NCBI RefSeq assembly: GCF_015708085.1
Contig: NZ_JADNYM010000010.1
Location: 1-64,000 of the forward strand
Direction of reading: 5' to 3'
Length of the DNA stretch: 64,000 nt
DNA from: Arthrobacter terrae
GTDB taxonomy: Bacteria; Actinomycetota; Actinomycetes; Actinomycetales; Micrococcaceae
Shown: in pieces, positions 17,245 to 25,557 of the stretch
Layout of the letters: every line of letters starts with the position of its first letter
Numbering within the stretch: the first letter of the stretch is position 1
Notes under the pieces: generated by a model
Told to the model about the DNA's origin: nothing
Databases searched by the model: none
What the model saw: the letters and a program-made list of their open reading frames with translations, nothing else
Made by a program: the position numbers and the translations under genes

Positions 17245-17270
17245 ACATTGTTACCCGATAGGGGGATTCC

Positions 17271-18587
17271 ATGCCCGAAGTAGTTATGCCCAGGCTTTCC
17301 GACACGATGGAGGAGGGCATACTCAGCCGCTGGCTCAAAAAGGAAGGGGACGCGGTCCGGCAGGGCGACGTGATCGGCGAGATCGACACCGACAAGGCCA
17401 CGATGGAGTTGGAAAGCTTTGACGACGGAATCCTGGAAAAACTGCTGGTTCAGGAGGGCACCACGGTCGCGATCGGCCAGCCGCTGGCCGTGATCGGTAA
17501 CGGCACCGGCAGCCCGGGCCCTGCGTCGACCGGTGACGGCACCGCGACTGCTACCGCGGCCGCGGCGGCACCGGATGGTACAGCCCCGGAGATGATGACC
17601 GCCCCCGCTCCAGATCCGGCGGTCCCAGCCCCGCTGCCTTCGAAAACTGTCGCGGCTTCCGACCACGCGCAGCCGGATGCCGGTTCGCAACGGCTGTTGA
17701 GCTCCCCGCTCGCACGGCGCGAGGCTGCGCGGCATGGACTGAATCCGGCAACCATCATCGGCACCGGCCCAGGAGGACGGATTGTGCGTGCGGATGTGGA
17801 AGCCGCAATAGCCGCGGCGGAAGCGGCCCCCTCGCGGCCTGAACGGCAAGCACAGCAGACGGGACCGGGAGCGCAAGCTGAGCAGCCGCCGTCGTCGGCC
17901 CCGGAATCCGTCGAAGTCCCGCTGACGCGGATGCGCAAGGTGACAGCGCGCCGACTCACAGAAAGCGCGGCCGTGCCGCACTTCTACCTGACCGTCGTTG
18001 TGGGCGTCGACGCTCTGTTCCGCTTCCGAAGGGAGGTCAATGAACGATTCGCCGACCAAGGTCTCAAGGTGAGCGTCACAGACCTGCTGGTGCGGGCCTG
18101 CGCCGTCACTCTGAGGAGCTACCCGCAGGTCAACTCGTCCTGGGGCGAAGACAGTATCTTTGCGCACCGACGGATTAACATCGGCGTGGCGGTGGCCCTG
18201 GATGACGGTCTGATCGTCCCCGTGGTGACCGACGCTGATGCCAGGAGCTTGGATCAGACAGCCGCGGAAACCCGCTCTCTGGCGGAAAAAGCCCGTGCCG
18301 GAACACTGAAGCTGAAGGAACTCAGCGGCGGTACTTTTACCATTAGCAATCTGGGCATGTTCGGCATTGATAACTTCACCGCGGTGATTAACCCACCCGA
18401 GGCTGCCATCCTCGCCGTCGGGGCGGCCACCAAGGAACCGTTCTTACAGGATGGGGAGCTGCGCAGCCGGAGCATCATGAAGATCACCATGACTTCCGAC
18501 CACAGGGTACTGGACGGTGCAACCTCCGCCGCCTTCCTGCGGGATCTCAAGCGCACCCTCGAGGAACCGTTGAGGATGGTCCTGTGA
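17271..18587 (+). CDS. pdhC: 2-oxoacid dehydrogenase E2, dihydrolipoamide acyltransferase
   Basis: A 438-residue E2. One lipoyl domain (residues 1-80) has EIDTDKATMEL with lipoyl-Lys42. It is followed by a long Ala/Pro linker (about 85-135), a peripheral-subunit-binding domain (about 140-182, SSPLARREAARHGLNPATII and GRIVRADVEAAI) and another linker. The catalytic domain starts near 210 and ends with DHRVLDGATSAAFL, carrying the catalytic His near 411. It forms the core of the complex and transfers the acyl group to CoA. No E3 (lipoamide dehydrogenase) gene lies in the operon or elsewhere in the window, so E3 must be shared. Confidence 0.9.
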   Translation: MPEVVMPRLSDTMEEGILSRWLKKEGDAVRQGDVIGEIDTDKATMELESFDDGILEKLLVQEGTTVAIGQPLAVIGNGTGSPGPASTGDGTATATAAAAAPDGTAPEMMTAPAPDPAVPAPLPSKTVAASDHAQPDAGSQRLLSSPLARREAARHGLNPATIIGTGPGGRIVRADVEAAIAAAEAAPSRPERQAQQTGPGAQAEQPPSSAPESVEVPLTRMRKVTARRLTESAAVPHFYLTVVVGVDALFRFRREVNERFADQGLKVSVTDLLVRACAVTLRSYPQVNSSWGEDSIFAHRRINIGVAVALDDGLIVPVVTDADARSLDQTAAETRSLAEKARAGTLKLKELSGGTFTISNLGMFGIDNFTAVINPPEAAILAVGAATKEPFLQDGELRSRSIMKITMTSDHRVLDGATSAAFLRDLKRTLEEPLRMVL

Positions 18588-18811
18588 AGGGACGATTGTG
18601 AGTGCCGGTCGCTGCGTTACGGAATACAGCCATGCGGTTCCATAGTCGTCCCGAGCACGTTGTTGGCGTGTGTACGAATCAATGCCTTCGCCGGTGAAGG
18701 GGCGCATAATGAAGCCAGGGGCACACCGTGCGCGTCGTGTCGACTGTTACGTACTTCGCAGCGACACGGCACGTTTTGGCACGGGGGCCGCGTCAGCGAG
18801 GAGGCTGAACA
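18588..18811. other. Intergenic stretch between E2 and DUF488 genes
   Basis: No gene or clear terminator is recognised. It may hold a promoter for the DUF488-usp group. Confidence 0.3.
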
Positions 18812-19174
18812 ATGGCAAAGACAACGGACGTCCAAGTACGCCGGGTTTATGACGCGGTTAATGACGACGACGGAGCACGGGTCCTGGTTGATCACATCTG
18901 GCCCCGTGGGATGACCAAGACCAAGGCTGCACTTGATGAATGGTGCAAGGACGTCTCCCCGTCAACGGAACTTCGCAAGTGGTACAACCACGACCCCGCT
19001 AAGTTCGACGAATTCACCAAACGCTACAAGAGCGAACTCAAGGACCCCGCCCGCGCGCAGGCGCTGGAACACCTGCAGGAACTTGCCACCTCCGGGAAAT
19101 TGACACTCCTGACCGCCACCAAGGCCGCCGACATCAGCGAGGCCACCGTCCTGGCCGGCCTGCTCCGCCGATAA
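18812..19174 (+). CDS. DUF488 family protein
   Basis: A 120-residue protein of the DUF488 (YeaO-like) family. It has VRRVYDAVNDDDGARVLVDH, IWPRGMTKTKAALDEWCKDV, STELRKWYNHDPAKFDEFTK and a final LTLLTATKAADISEATVL. The invariant WPRG and the Trp-Tyr-His patch are present. Function is unestablished; members often sit with stress genes, as here before two universal stress proteins. ATG 18812 is preceded by GAGGAGGCTGAACA. About 50 bases separate it from the next gene, suggesting co-transcription. Confidence 0.85.
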   Translation: MAKTTDVQVRRVYDAVNDDDGARVLVDHIWPRGMTKTKAALDEWCKDVSPSTELRKWYNHDPAKFDEFTKRYKSELKDPARAQALEHLQELATSGKLTLLTATKAADISEATVLAGLLRR

Positions 19175-19223
19175 CGGTCCGGAACTGCCAGCACCGAAAT
19201 GAACTTTTGGAAGGAAGCGAACC

Positions 19224-19760
19224 ATGACTGCGAAGGAAAACACATTTGTGACGGCCCAAACAGACAGAGACGATGAGGTGATTCCTGCGCACGGGCAAAG
19301 GGTGGTGGTCGGAGTGGACAGTTCGGAAGGATCACAGGCAGCGCTGCATTGGGCGGTGTCCGAAGCACGGCTGCACGGGGCTGGCCTCCACCTCGTGATG
19401 GCCTGGCAGCAGCCCCAATATTACGGTGCCGGCAACGGTCTGGTGCTGGGCATGGATCCTTCCGGCGATACGGGATCAATACTGGCTGATGCTGCCGAGA
19501 CCGAACTTGCCCGGCTCGGATCCGAGGCAGGAGCGGGCGAGCGCCCAGCGATCACGTGGGAAGCTGTTGAGGGACACCCCGCAGAGGTCCTCGTTCGTGC
19601 CAGCGAAGACGCGGCCATGGTGGTGGTGGGTTCCCGGGGCCACGGTGGTTTCATCGGAGCGCTGCTGGGCTCGGTGAGCCAGCATGTGGTGGCACACGCC
19701 CGCTGCCCGGTGGTTGTGATCCCGGATTCCCGGCGGCATCGGCCCGAAGACACGCGGTGA
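19224..19760 (+). CDS. Universal stress protein (UspA family), first of two
   Basis: A 178-residue single-domain Usp. The first strand is VVVGVDSSEGSQAALHWAV near residue 28. The ATP-binding signature, GSRGHGGFIGALLGSVSQHV, lies near 138-157, followed by CPVVVIPD. That glycine pattern places it in the ATP-binding class. Such cytoplasmic proteins help actinobacteria survive hypoxia and starvation. Ribosome site GGAAGGAAG; a paralogue follows after 157 bases. Confidence 0.9.
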   Translation: MTAKENTFVTAQTDRDDEVIPAHGQRVVVGVDSSEGSQAALHWAVSEARLHGAGLHLVMAWQQPQYYGAGNGLVLGMDPSGDTGSILADAAETELARLGSEAGAGERPAITWEAVEGHPAEVLVRASEDAAMVVVGSRGHGGFIGALLGSVSQHVVAHARCPVVVIPDSRRHRPEDTR

Positions 19761-19917
19761 GTGGCACCTGTGGCGTTTTCTCACGGCACCCACAGACCCA
19801 GGACCGCGGCGGTGCCGCGAGGCCCCAGCCAAGCCTGCCCGCAGGCCGGCGGCCGCTGCCGCTGCTGAAGGACGGAATGTGCGCCGCAGAGAAAAACCTG
19901 TAGAAGGAACTGCAACG

Positions 19918-20451
19918 ATGAGTGAAAACCAGTCTGCAAGGGAGCCGGAGGCAACCGACTCCGGCACGGATCCCGACGCCTCCTCCGGCGCTGGGAGGAT
20001 CGTGGTGGGGGTCGATGGCTCGGAAGGATCGCTGGCGGCACTGGGATGGGCCGTGGCTGAGGCAAAGTTGCGTGGCGTCCGCGTTCACGCCGTTCTGGCC
20101 TGGCAGCCCCCGGAGTTCTACCCGGCCCCGAATGGCTGGACTCCACGGAGGGGACCGTCGGGGGAATCGGCGCAACAATTGGCCGATGCTGCGCTGGCAG
20201 AGGTGACCGGACATGGGGAGGCGGCCGTGGTCGGAGAGGGCGTGAAGATCAGTTGCGAGGCACTTGAGGGCCATCCGGCACAGATACTGGTGCTCAGCGC
20301 GGAAGGCGCGGCCATGGTGGTCGTGGGTTCCCGGGGCCATGGCGGATTCGTCGGGGTGTTGTTGGGCTCGGTGAGCCAGCATGTGGTGGCGCACGCGGAC
20401 TGCCCAGTGGTTGTCATCCCGGAGCCCGCTGCCGACAGGATCCGGTCTTGA
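19918..20451 (+). CDS. Universal stress protein (UspA family), second of two
   Basis: A 177-residue Usp closely similar to its upstream neighbour: IVVGVDGSEGSLAALGWAVA, VLAWQPPEFY, and the ATP-binding GSRGHGGFVGVLLGSVSQHV followed by CPVVVIPE. The frame is open 13 codons earlier, but ATG 19918 follows AGAAGGAAC and starts a typical acidic N-terminus (SENQSAREPEATDSGTDPD). Shared phrases such as SVSQHVVAHA imply tandem duplication of one ancestral gene. Confidence 0.88.
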   Translation: MSENQSAREPEATDSGTDPDASSGAGRIVVGVDGSEGSLAALGWAVAEAKLRGVRVHAVLAWQPPEFYPAPNGWTPRRGPSGESAQQLADAALAEVTGHGEAAVVGEGVKISCEALEGHPAQILVLSAEGAAMVVVGSRGHGGFVGVLLGSVSQHVVAHADCPVVVIPEPAADRIRS

Positions 20452-21061
20452 CCATCACCCCAGGTTGGGGCTCCGGCACGTCAGCAGTGGCCGGGCTGGC
20501 GGCCGCCCCGGTCCACGCCGCGGCATGGATGCAAATGTTCGACGCCTACCTGCTCGCATCCGCAGAAGGCACCGGCACATCCTTCGTGCCTTTCGACCCC
20601 GGTCTCCGTGCGGTTCGTTCGGACGGGCTGGGGGGTCGACGCCGGGGCTTGCCCGACTCGCGTTCGGCCTGCTCGCGGCCGGGCGCACGCTCCGGATGGA
20701 GATCAGCCACACGAGGACGGCGTACGCCCTGGGGGAGGCGAGCCGTTGCAGATCGTCCACCACGGACAACCTGTCACGGACCCTGCCCCTCCACCAGGCT
20801 GAAACCGTCGATTGTTTGGCGCGTCACTTGGTTGGAGTGCTTCCGCCGGACCTGCTCGCAGCGGTGCCACGGATTCATCGTGGACAGCGACATCCCACAC
20901 CCAAAACTCCCGGTAGAAGGCCTCGGAGCGGTCGGGTTGGGCCAGGGACATGACGGCCGATGCCAGTTGCAGAGGATGCCCTCCGCCCTGACCGGTATGA
21001 ACGCCGTCATCTGGAACGGTCTCCCAGGACTTGCCCGGCTGTCCGCAGGAGCCTCGACCGT
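20452..21061. other. Stretch without an intact gene; possible VOC debris on the minus strand
   Basis: About 610 bases separate the second Usp from the dehydrogenase gene. On the minus strand around 20950-20760 a frame reads SLAQPDRSEAFYREFWVWDV and later PNNRRFQPGGGAGS, which resembles part of a VOC protein, but no complete domain can be assembled. The plus-strand frames here are low-complexity and unconvincing. I treat it as decayed sequence. Confidence 0.35.
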
Positions 21062-22159
21062 ATGGCCGGCTTCATCTACGATGAAATGGTGACCACGGAC
21101 CAGGAGATGGTGGGCGGGAGACGGATCGTCGTGGCGGTTGCCACCACGATCGAACCGGGATGGGTGGCCGCCATCAAGGCGGTCGATGACCGGCTTGATG
21201 TGCGCTATGAGCCGCAGCTGGTGCCGGCACCGCGGTTCCCCGGACACGACAGCGGCACCGGCGCCATTCAACGGACCCGGGACCATGATTTCCACTGGCC
21301 AACGACGCTGGCCGAGGCGGAGATCATCCTCGGTTGGCCCCAAAACACTGCGGAAGGCCTGGCGGACCTGGTGCGTTCCAACACAGGGCTACGGTGGGTG
21401 CAGGCAACGGTTAGCGGGCCGGGCGGATTGGTGCAGGCCGCCGGGCTGACCGCCCAAGAACTGGACAGGTTACAGATCACCGGGGTGGACGGCATCCAGG
21501 CCGGACCGCGGGCGGAGTTCGCGATCTTTGCCCTGCTCGCCTTCGCCCAAGGGCTTGCGCCCCTGCGCTCTGCTTCCCTGGGCCACTCGGAGCAGTCCGC
21601 TATGGCCGAGCTCGCCGGGCAGACCTTGCTTGTTCTCGGACTGGGCCCGGCCGGGGCGGAAGTAGCCCGGCTGGGCAAGGCGTTCGGCATGCATGTACTG
21701 GCCGTCACCCGGACAGGGAACGGGCGGGCGCCGAACGTGGACCAGCTGCGGCCCGCACGGTTTCTGGGGGACATGCTCCCTGTCTCCCCCGCCGTCGTGC
21801 TGGCCTTGCCCCTGACAGAAAAGACCACTGGCCTGATCGGGGACAGCGCGATCAGCCGGATGCGCGCCGACGCGGTCCTGGTCAACATCGGACACGGCGC
21901 CGTCATTGACGAGCGGGCGCTGGTCACAGGTCTAGAGCACGGCCAGCCGGCGGCAGCCGTTCTGGACGCCTTTGCTGCCGAAACGTTGCCGTCCCAGAGC
22001 GTGCTCCGGTCCCTGCCCAACGTCTTGATCAGCCCCCGCGCTGCCTCCGTGTCGCGGAGCGGGAACGAACGGCTCATCGCCGCTTTTACGGCAAATCTCC
22101 GCCGCTATCTGGACGGGGAGGAACTTGTTGGCCTGCTCCGACCGTCCTTGCACTACTGA
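21062..22159 (+). CDS. D-isomer-specific 2-hydroxyacid dehydrogenase family protein
   Basis: A 365-residue NAD(P)-dependent oxidoreductase. The NAD-binding fold has TLLVLGLGPAGAEVARLGKA near residue 185 (glycine motif GLGPAG), then LALPLTEKTTGLIG, DAVLVNIGHGAVIDERALV near 275, AAVLDAFAAETLP, and LPNVLISPRAAS where the catalytic His region usually lies. The normal SPHxAG reads SPRAAS, so the catalytic His is apparently replaced by Arg. The glycine motif is also atypical. Function may be altered. Start at ATG 21062 (AGGAG upstream). The 3' end overlaps the convergent ferredoxin reductase gene by 7 bases. Confidence 0.8.
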   Translation: MAGFIYDEMVTTDQEMVGGRRIVVAVATTIEPGWVAAIKAVDDRLDVRYEPQLVPAPRFPGHDSGTGAIQRTRDHDFHWPTTLAEAEIILGWPQNTAEGLADLVRSNTGLRWVQATVSGPGGLVQAAGLTAQELDRLQITGVDGIQAGPRAEFAIFALLAFAQGLAPLRSASLGHSEQSAMAELAGQTLLVLGLGPAGAEVARLGKAFGMHVLAVTRTGNGRAPNVDQLRPARFLGDMLPVSPAVVLALPLTEKTTGLIGDSAISRMRADAVLVNIGHGAVIDERALVTGLEHGQPAAAVLDAFAAETLPSQSVLRSLPNVLISPRAASVSRSGNERLIAAFTANLRRYLDGEELVGLLRPSLHY

Positions 22160-23412
22160 GTGTTCGGGGGTTCGGCGGCGCTGACGTCCGACAACGGGGT
22201 GCCGGTGTCAGCCAGGTGCGCAGGGTCGACAGGCTGTCCGCCGCGCACCAATGCCTTGATGGTGTCGGTCTGGTCCCAGACATTGATATTCATCCCGGCC
22301 AGCACCCGGCGGTCCTTGAGCCAGAAGACAATGCACTCCAGCTTCTCCTTGTCCCCGCGAAAGACCACCTCGTCGTAGCCTCCCGCTCCCACGTAGCCGG
22401 AGTACTCCATCCCCAACTCGTACTGGTCGCTGTAAAAGTACGGGACCTCATCATAGGCCGCGTCCGCACCCAGCATGGACCGGGCGGCCACGGCCGGCTG
22501 GCTCAGGGCGTTGAACCAGTGCTCAATGCGGATGTGCTCTCCCAGCAGTGGGTGGAAGGCATTGGCCACATCTCCTGCGGCGTAGATATCCGGAGACGAG
22601 GACCGCAGGTGCTCATCTACCACGATCCCGTTGTCGACGGCCAGGCCCGCCGCCTTGGCCAATGAGGTGTTGGGCACGGCGCCGACACCGACCACCACAA
22701 GGTCCGCGTCTATGCGCGACCCGTCGGCGAGTTCCACGCCTGTTGCGCGGTGGGGATCATCGCCGGTGATCTGTGCAACCCGGGCGCCCAGGCGCAGGTC
22801 CACCCCATGGGCACGGTGCAGGTCGGCAAATAGTTGTGCTGCTTCCCTACCCAACACGCGCAGCAGCGGCAGTTCGCCGCGTTCGAGCACCGTCACCTGA
22901 AGTCCGGCGGCCCGCGCGGCTGCGGCGACTTCCAGCCCGATCCAGCCGGCTCCGACGATCACCACACGCGAGGCGGTCGTGAAAGCGAACTTGAGCTGCT
23001 CGCTGTCCTCAATCCGCCGCAGGTAGTAGACGCGGTGTGGGTCTGCGCCGGGCAGGGACAGAATGCGTGGTGACGCACCGGTGGTGATAAGCAGCTTGTC
23101 GTAGGACACCACCGGGTCCCCGACGGCCAGGCTGACCAAGTGGTTGGCGGGGTCAATTGCCGTGACCGTTTGGCTGGTCCGCAGTTCGACGTCGTGTTCG
23201 GCATACCAGGCCTTGGGGTGGACGTAGATCTTTTTCTTTTCTGATTTGCCCTGCAAATAATCCTTTGACAGCGGGGGGCGCTCATAGGGGCGCTCTGGTT
23301 CCTGCCCAAGCAGCACGATGCGGCCTGTAAAGCCCTCGGTCCGCAACGCTTCGGCCGCTTTCGCGCCGGCAAGCCCAGCACCGACTATGACAAAGGTCTC
23401 CAGGGTTTCCAT
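22153..23412 (-). CDS. FAD-dependent ferredoxin/rubredoxin reductase-like oxidoreductase
   Basis: A 419-residue pyridine nucleotide-disulfide family enzyme. Visible features are FAD-binding FVIVGAGLAGAKAAEAL (residue 7 on), PYERPPLSKDYLQG near 42, a second nucleotide site VVIVGAGWIGLEVAAAARAA near 148 for NAD(P)H, DIYAAGDVA near 278, and a C-terminal reductase domain. It would transfer electrons from NAD(P)H to a ferredoxin or similar acceptor. No ferredoxin is adjacent. It sits 46 bases downstream of the cytochrome b-molybdopterin gene on the same strand, so the two are probably co-transcribed and may be functional partners. Confidence 0.88.
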   Translation of the reverse strand: METLETFVIVGAGLAGAKAAEALRTEGFTGRIVLLGQEPERPYERPPLSKDYLQGKSEKKKIYVHPKAWYAEHDVELRTSQTVTAIDPANHLVSLAVGDPVVSYDKLLITTGASPRILSLPGADPHRVYYLRRIEDSEQLKFAFTTASRVVIVGAGWIGLEVAAAARAAGLQVTVLERGELPLLRVLGREAAQLFADLHRAHGVDLRLGARVAQITGDDPHRATGVELADGSRIDADLVVVGVGAVPNTSLAKAAGLAVDNGIVVDEHLRSSSPDIYAAGDVANAFHPLLGEHIRIEHWFNALSQPAVAARSMLGADAAYDEVPYFYSDQYELGMEYSGYVGAGGYDEVVFRGDKEKLECIVFWLKDRRVLAGMNINVWDQTDTIKALVRGGQPVDPAHLADTGTPLSDVSAAEPPNTQ

Positions 23413-23458
23413 TTAGCGATCCTCCTAATGGCGGCTGTGCAGCCAGTGTGTGGGTTGT

Positions 23459-25273
23459 TCAGATGGATTGGCTGTAGCCGAAGAACTCGTGGTCGTTGTT
23501 GTAACCGCCCTCGCCACCGCCGACCTCGGAGAAGCTTTCAACAAACTCGATGCCCTTGATCCACTTGACCATTTTGAAGCCGAGTTCCACCTCGTTACGC
23601 AACCGCAACGGGGCGCCGTGGCCGAAGGAGAGGGCACCGTCGTTCATGTCATAGGCGAGCATGGTCAGGTCGTAATGCATTTGTTCGATGGCTTGGGCAT
23701 CGTAGTAAATGCCGCCGTCGGAGCCGTCGGCGAAGGAATAGAAGATCACCCATTTCGCCTCCGGCTTCGGTTTAACCAAATCCATGATGGTCTGCATTGA
23801 CACACCACCCCATTTCGCCACCCCTGACCAGCCCTGGATGCAAAAGTGTTGGGTGATCTGCTCGTGGTGGGGGAGCGCGCGCAGCTGGCCCAGATCCAGT
23901 TCCACAGGGTTCTCCACCAGTCCGTTGATCCGCAGGCGGTAGTTGGCGAAGTTGCCGTCCCGCAGGCCCTGGTACTCCCGTGATTCGGGGTATTTGCCGT
24001 TGTGCCAGAAATACGGCGAGATGTCCTTTTCCGTGTACTGGCCCGGTTTGGAATCAATATGTTCAAATAACCGTTGTGCCGGACCGATTAAGGCATACCC
24101 GATACGTTGCACCATCCGTGGGTAGCGGTAAGTCAGGGGGGTGGCGGCAACCCAGCCAACAATGACGACGACCATGGACGCCGCGAAGATCCAGAACCCG
24201 GTCCAGGACTCAGTGTTCTGTGAGGCGTACATGTGGTTGAGGTTGTTCAGCGCTCCCGTTGTCAGGACCAGGGTGACGTGGATGATGATGAAGAGCACAA
24301 ACCAGCACATGACCAAAAAGTGCAGCGACCGGGCCACCTGGATACTGAACACAGAGCTGACCCAGCTGAACTTGGTCGATAATGCCGGCGACATGCCCAA
24401 TCCGGTGATCATGGCCAGCGGGGCGGCGATGAAGACCGTGACGAAGTACGCGATGAGCTGCAGGCTGTTGTAGTTGGTCCATCCGGTTTCTACGGGCCAG
24501 TCCAGGGAGAGGTATTGGATGGCGACCGAGATGGAGTTGGGAATGACGTCCCAGTGCAGCGGGATCAGACGCAGCCACTGCCCGGTGGAAAAGAGCAGGA
24601 TATAGAAGATCAGGCCATTGAGCAGCCACAGCGTGTCAACGCCGAGATGCCACCATCGTGCCAGCCCGATGGTATGGCGCCGGCCCGGTAAGCCGACCCC
24701 GGAGGGCAGCGTGATCGAATCCTGCTTCGCGGTATAAAGGGGGTCTTCGGGGACAGGTATCTGCATCCGGAACCAATTCCGGCCGGGACCGCTGTGACGG
24801 GTCCAGTACAGCCGGGGATGGTCGGCCAGGATCTGCCAGCCGGAGCGGATGATGAAAATCATGAAAAACAGGTTCAGGAAATGCTGCCAACCCAGCCAGG
24901 CCGGGAAACCCACCGGCGCGCCGGCCGGACGGCTGGACGCCCCCGGATACTCGGCCATGAAGGTTTGTACACCAGGGAGCCCTCGGATTCCCTTGGCCAC
25001 AGCGATCCCGATGACCAGCAGCACGAAGCCGATCGGGATCAGCCAGAGCAGGTTGAACCACTTGCGTTCACCAATTCGCACACGGGGGGCCACACCGTAC
25101 TGCGCCGGAATAGAGCCGGCCCACTGGGCGTCAATGACGTCGTCGTCCTTGCGGGTCAGCTCTGACCGGAAACTTCTGTACGCGTGCGGTCCCTCATCAG
25201 CCGCGGGCGGGGGAGGCTGCTTGGTGGGTGCACCGTCCGAGGGGAAAGACTGTGGATCTGTTGGCGGTTCCAT
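23459..25273 (-). CDS. Cytochrome b561-like/molybdopterin oxidoreductase fusion, copy A
   Basis: A protein of about 604 residues. Residues 1-75 are soluble and hydrophilic. Six membrane segments follow between about 75 and 380 (KWFNLLWLIPIGFVLLVIGI, HFLNLFFMIFIIRSG, HLGVDTLWLLNGLIFYILLF, LIAYFVTVFIAAPLAMITGL, LHFLVMCWFVLFIIIHVTLV, FWIFAASMVVVIVGWVAATP). His residues in spans 2 and 5 could bind haem. From about 400 on is a sulfite-oxidase-fold Mo domain with HFCIQGWSGVAKWGG; its Cys is the expected Mo ligand. No Tat signal. Start at MEPPTDP (25273) rather than the longer frame. A paralogue lies at 37751. Confidence 0.85.
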   Translation of the reverse strand: MEPPTDPQSFPSDGAPTKQPPPPAADEGPHAYRSFRSELTRKDDDVIDAQWAGSIPAQYGVAPRVRIGERKWFNLLWLIPIGFVLLVIGIAVAKGIRGLPGVQTFMAEYPGASSRPAGAPVGFPAWLGWQHFLNLFFMIFIIRSGWQILADHPRLYWTRHSGPGRNWFRMQIPVPEDPLYTAKQDSITLPSGVGLPGRRHTIGLARWWHLGVDTLWLLNGLIFYILLFSTGQWLRLIPLHWDVIPNSISVAIQYLSLDWPVETGWTNYNSLQLIAYFVTVFIAAPLAMITGLGMSPALSTKFSWVSSVFSIQVARSLHFLVMCWFVLFIIIHVTLVLTTGALNNLNHMYASQNTESWTGFWIFAASMVVVIVGWVAATPLTYRYPRMVQRIGYALIGPAQRLFEHIDSKPGQYTEKDISPYFWHNGKYPESREYQGLRDGNFANYRLRINGLVENPVELDLGQLRALPHHEQITQHFCIQGWSGVAKWGGVSMQTIMDLVKPKPEAKWVIFYSFADGSDGGIYYDAQAIEQMHYDLTMLAYDMNDGALSFGHGAPLRLRNEVELGFKMVKWIKGIEFVESFSEVGGGEGGYNNDHEFFGYSQSI

Positions 25274-25303
25274 AAAATCGAGCGTAGCCCCCCACGCCCG
25301 CAT

Positions 25304-25557
25304 CAGCTAGGCTACGGCGCCGGCCGGCGATTGGTCTTATCGACCCTCCGGACGAGCGGTAAAGTTGCGTCGCTGCAGTGTCTGGGCAGGGCGGCTGTGC
25401 TGACGTCGGGCTTGCGGTACGAATCTTGCCTTCGACGATCGTCCGAGGGCAGAAAAGCGGGAACCGGGCCACAACTGTGCTCCCGAGGTTCCGAACATCG
25501 CCGCATGAGCCTCTCATTTGAGCAATGGGGAGCGGTGTGCCGAAGTGCTTGTGGCCG
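25304..25557. other. Gap between the fusion gene and the sugar porter gene
   Basis: No gene is recognised. It contains the promoter side of the fusion gene and the 3' flank of the porter gene, both minus-strand. No clear terminator stem with a T-run is visible. Confidence 0.3.

Noticed and set aside
17082-18167. A 361-codon minus-strand frame over the E2 gene
   Set aside because: The plus strand encodes a complete lipoyl acyltransferase here; the opposite frame is Arg/Gly-rich shadow.
20448-21092. A 214-codon plus-strand frame after the second Usp gene
   Set aside because: The composition looks like shadow after the first 50 residues and no family is visible. The region is treated as decayed.
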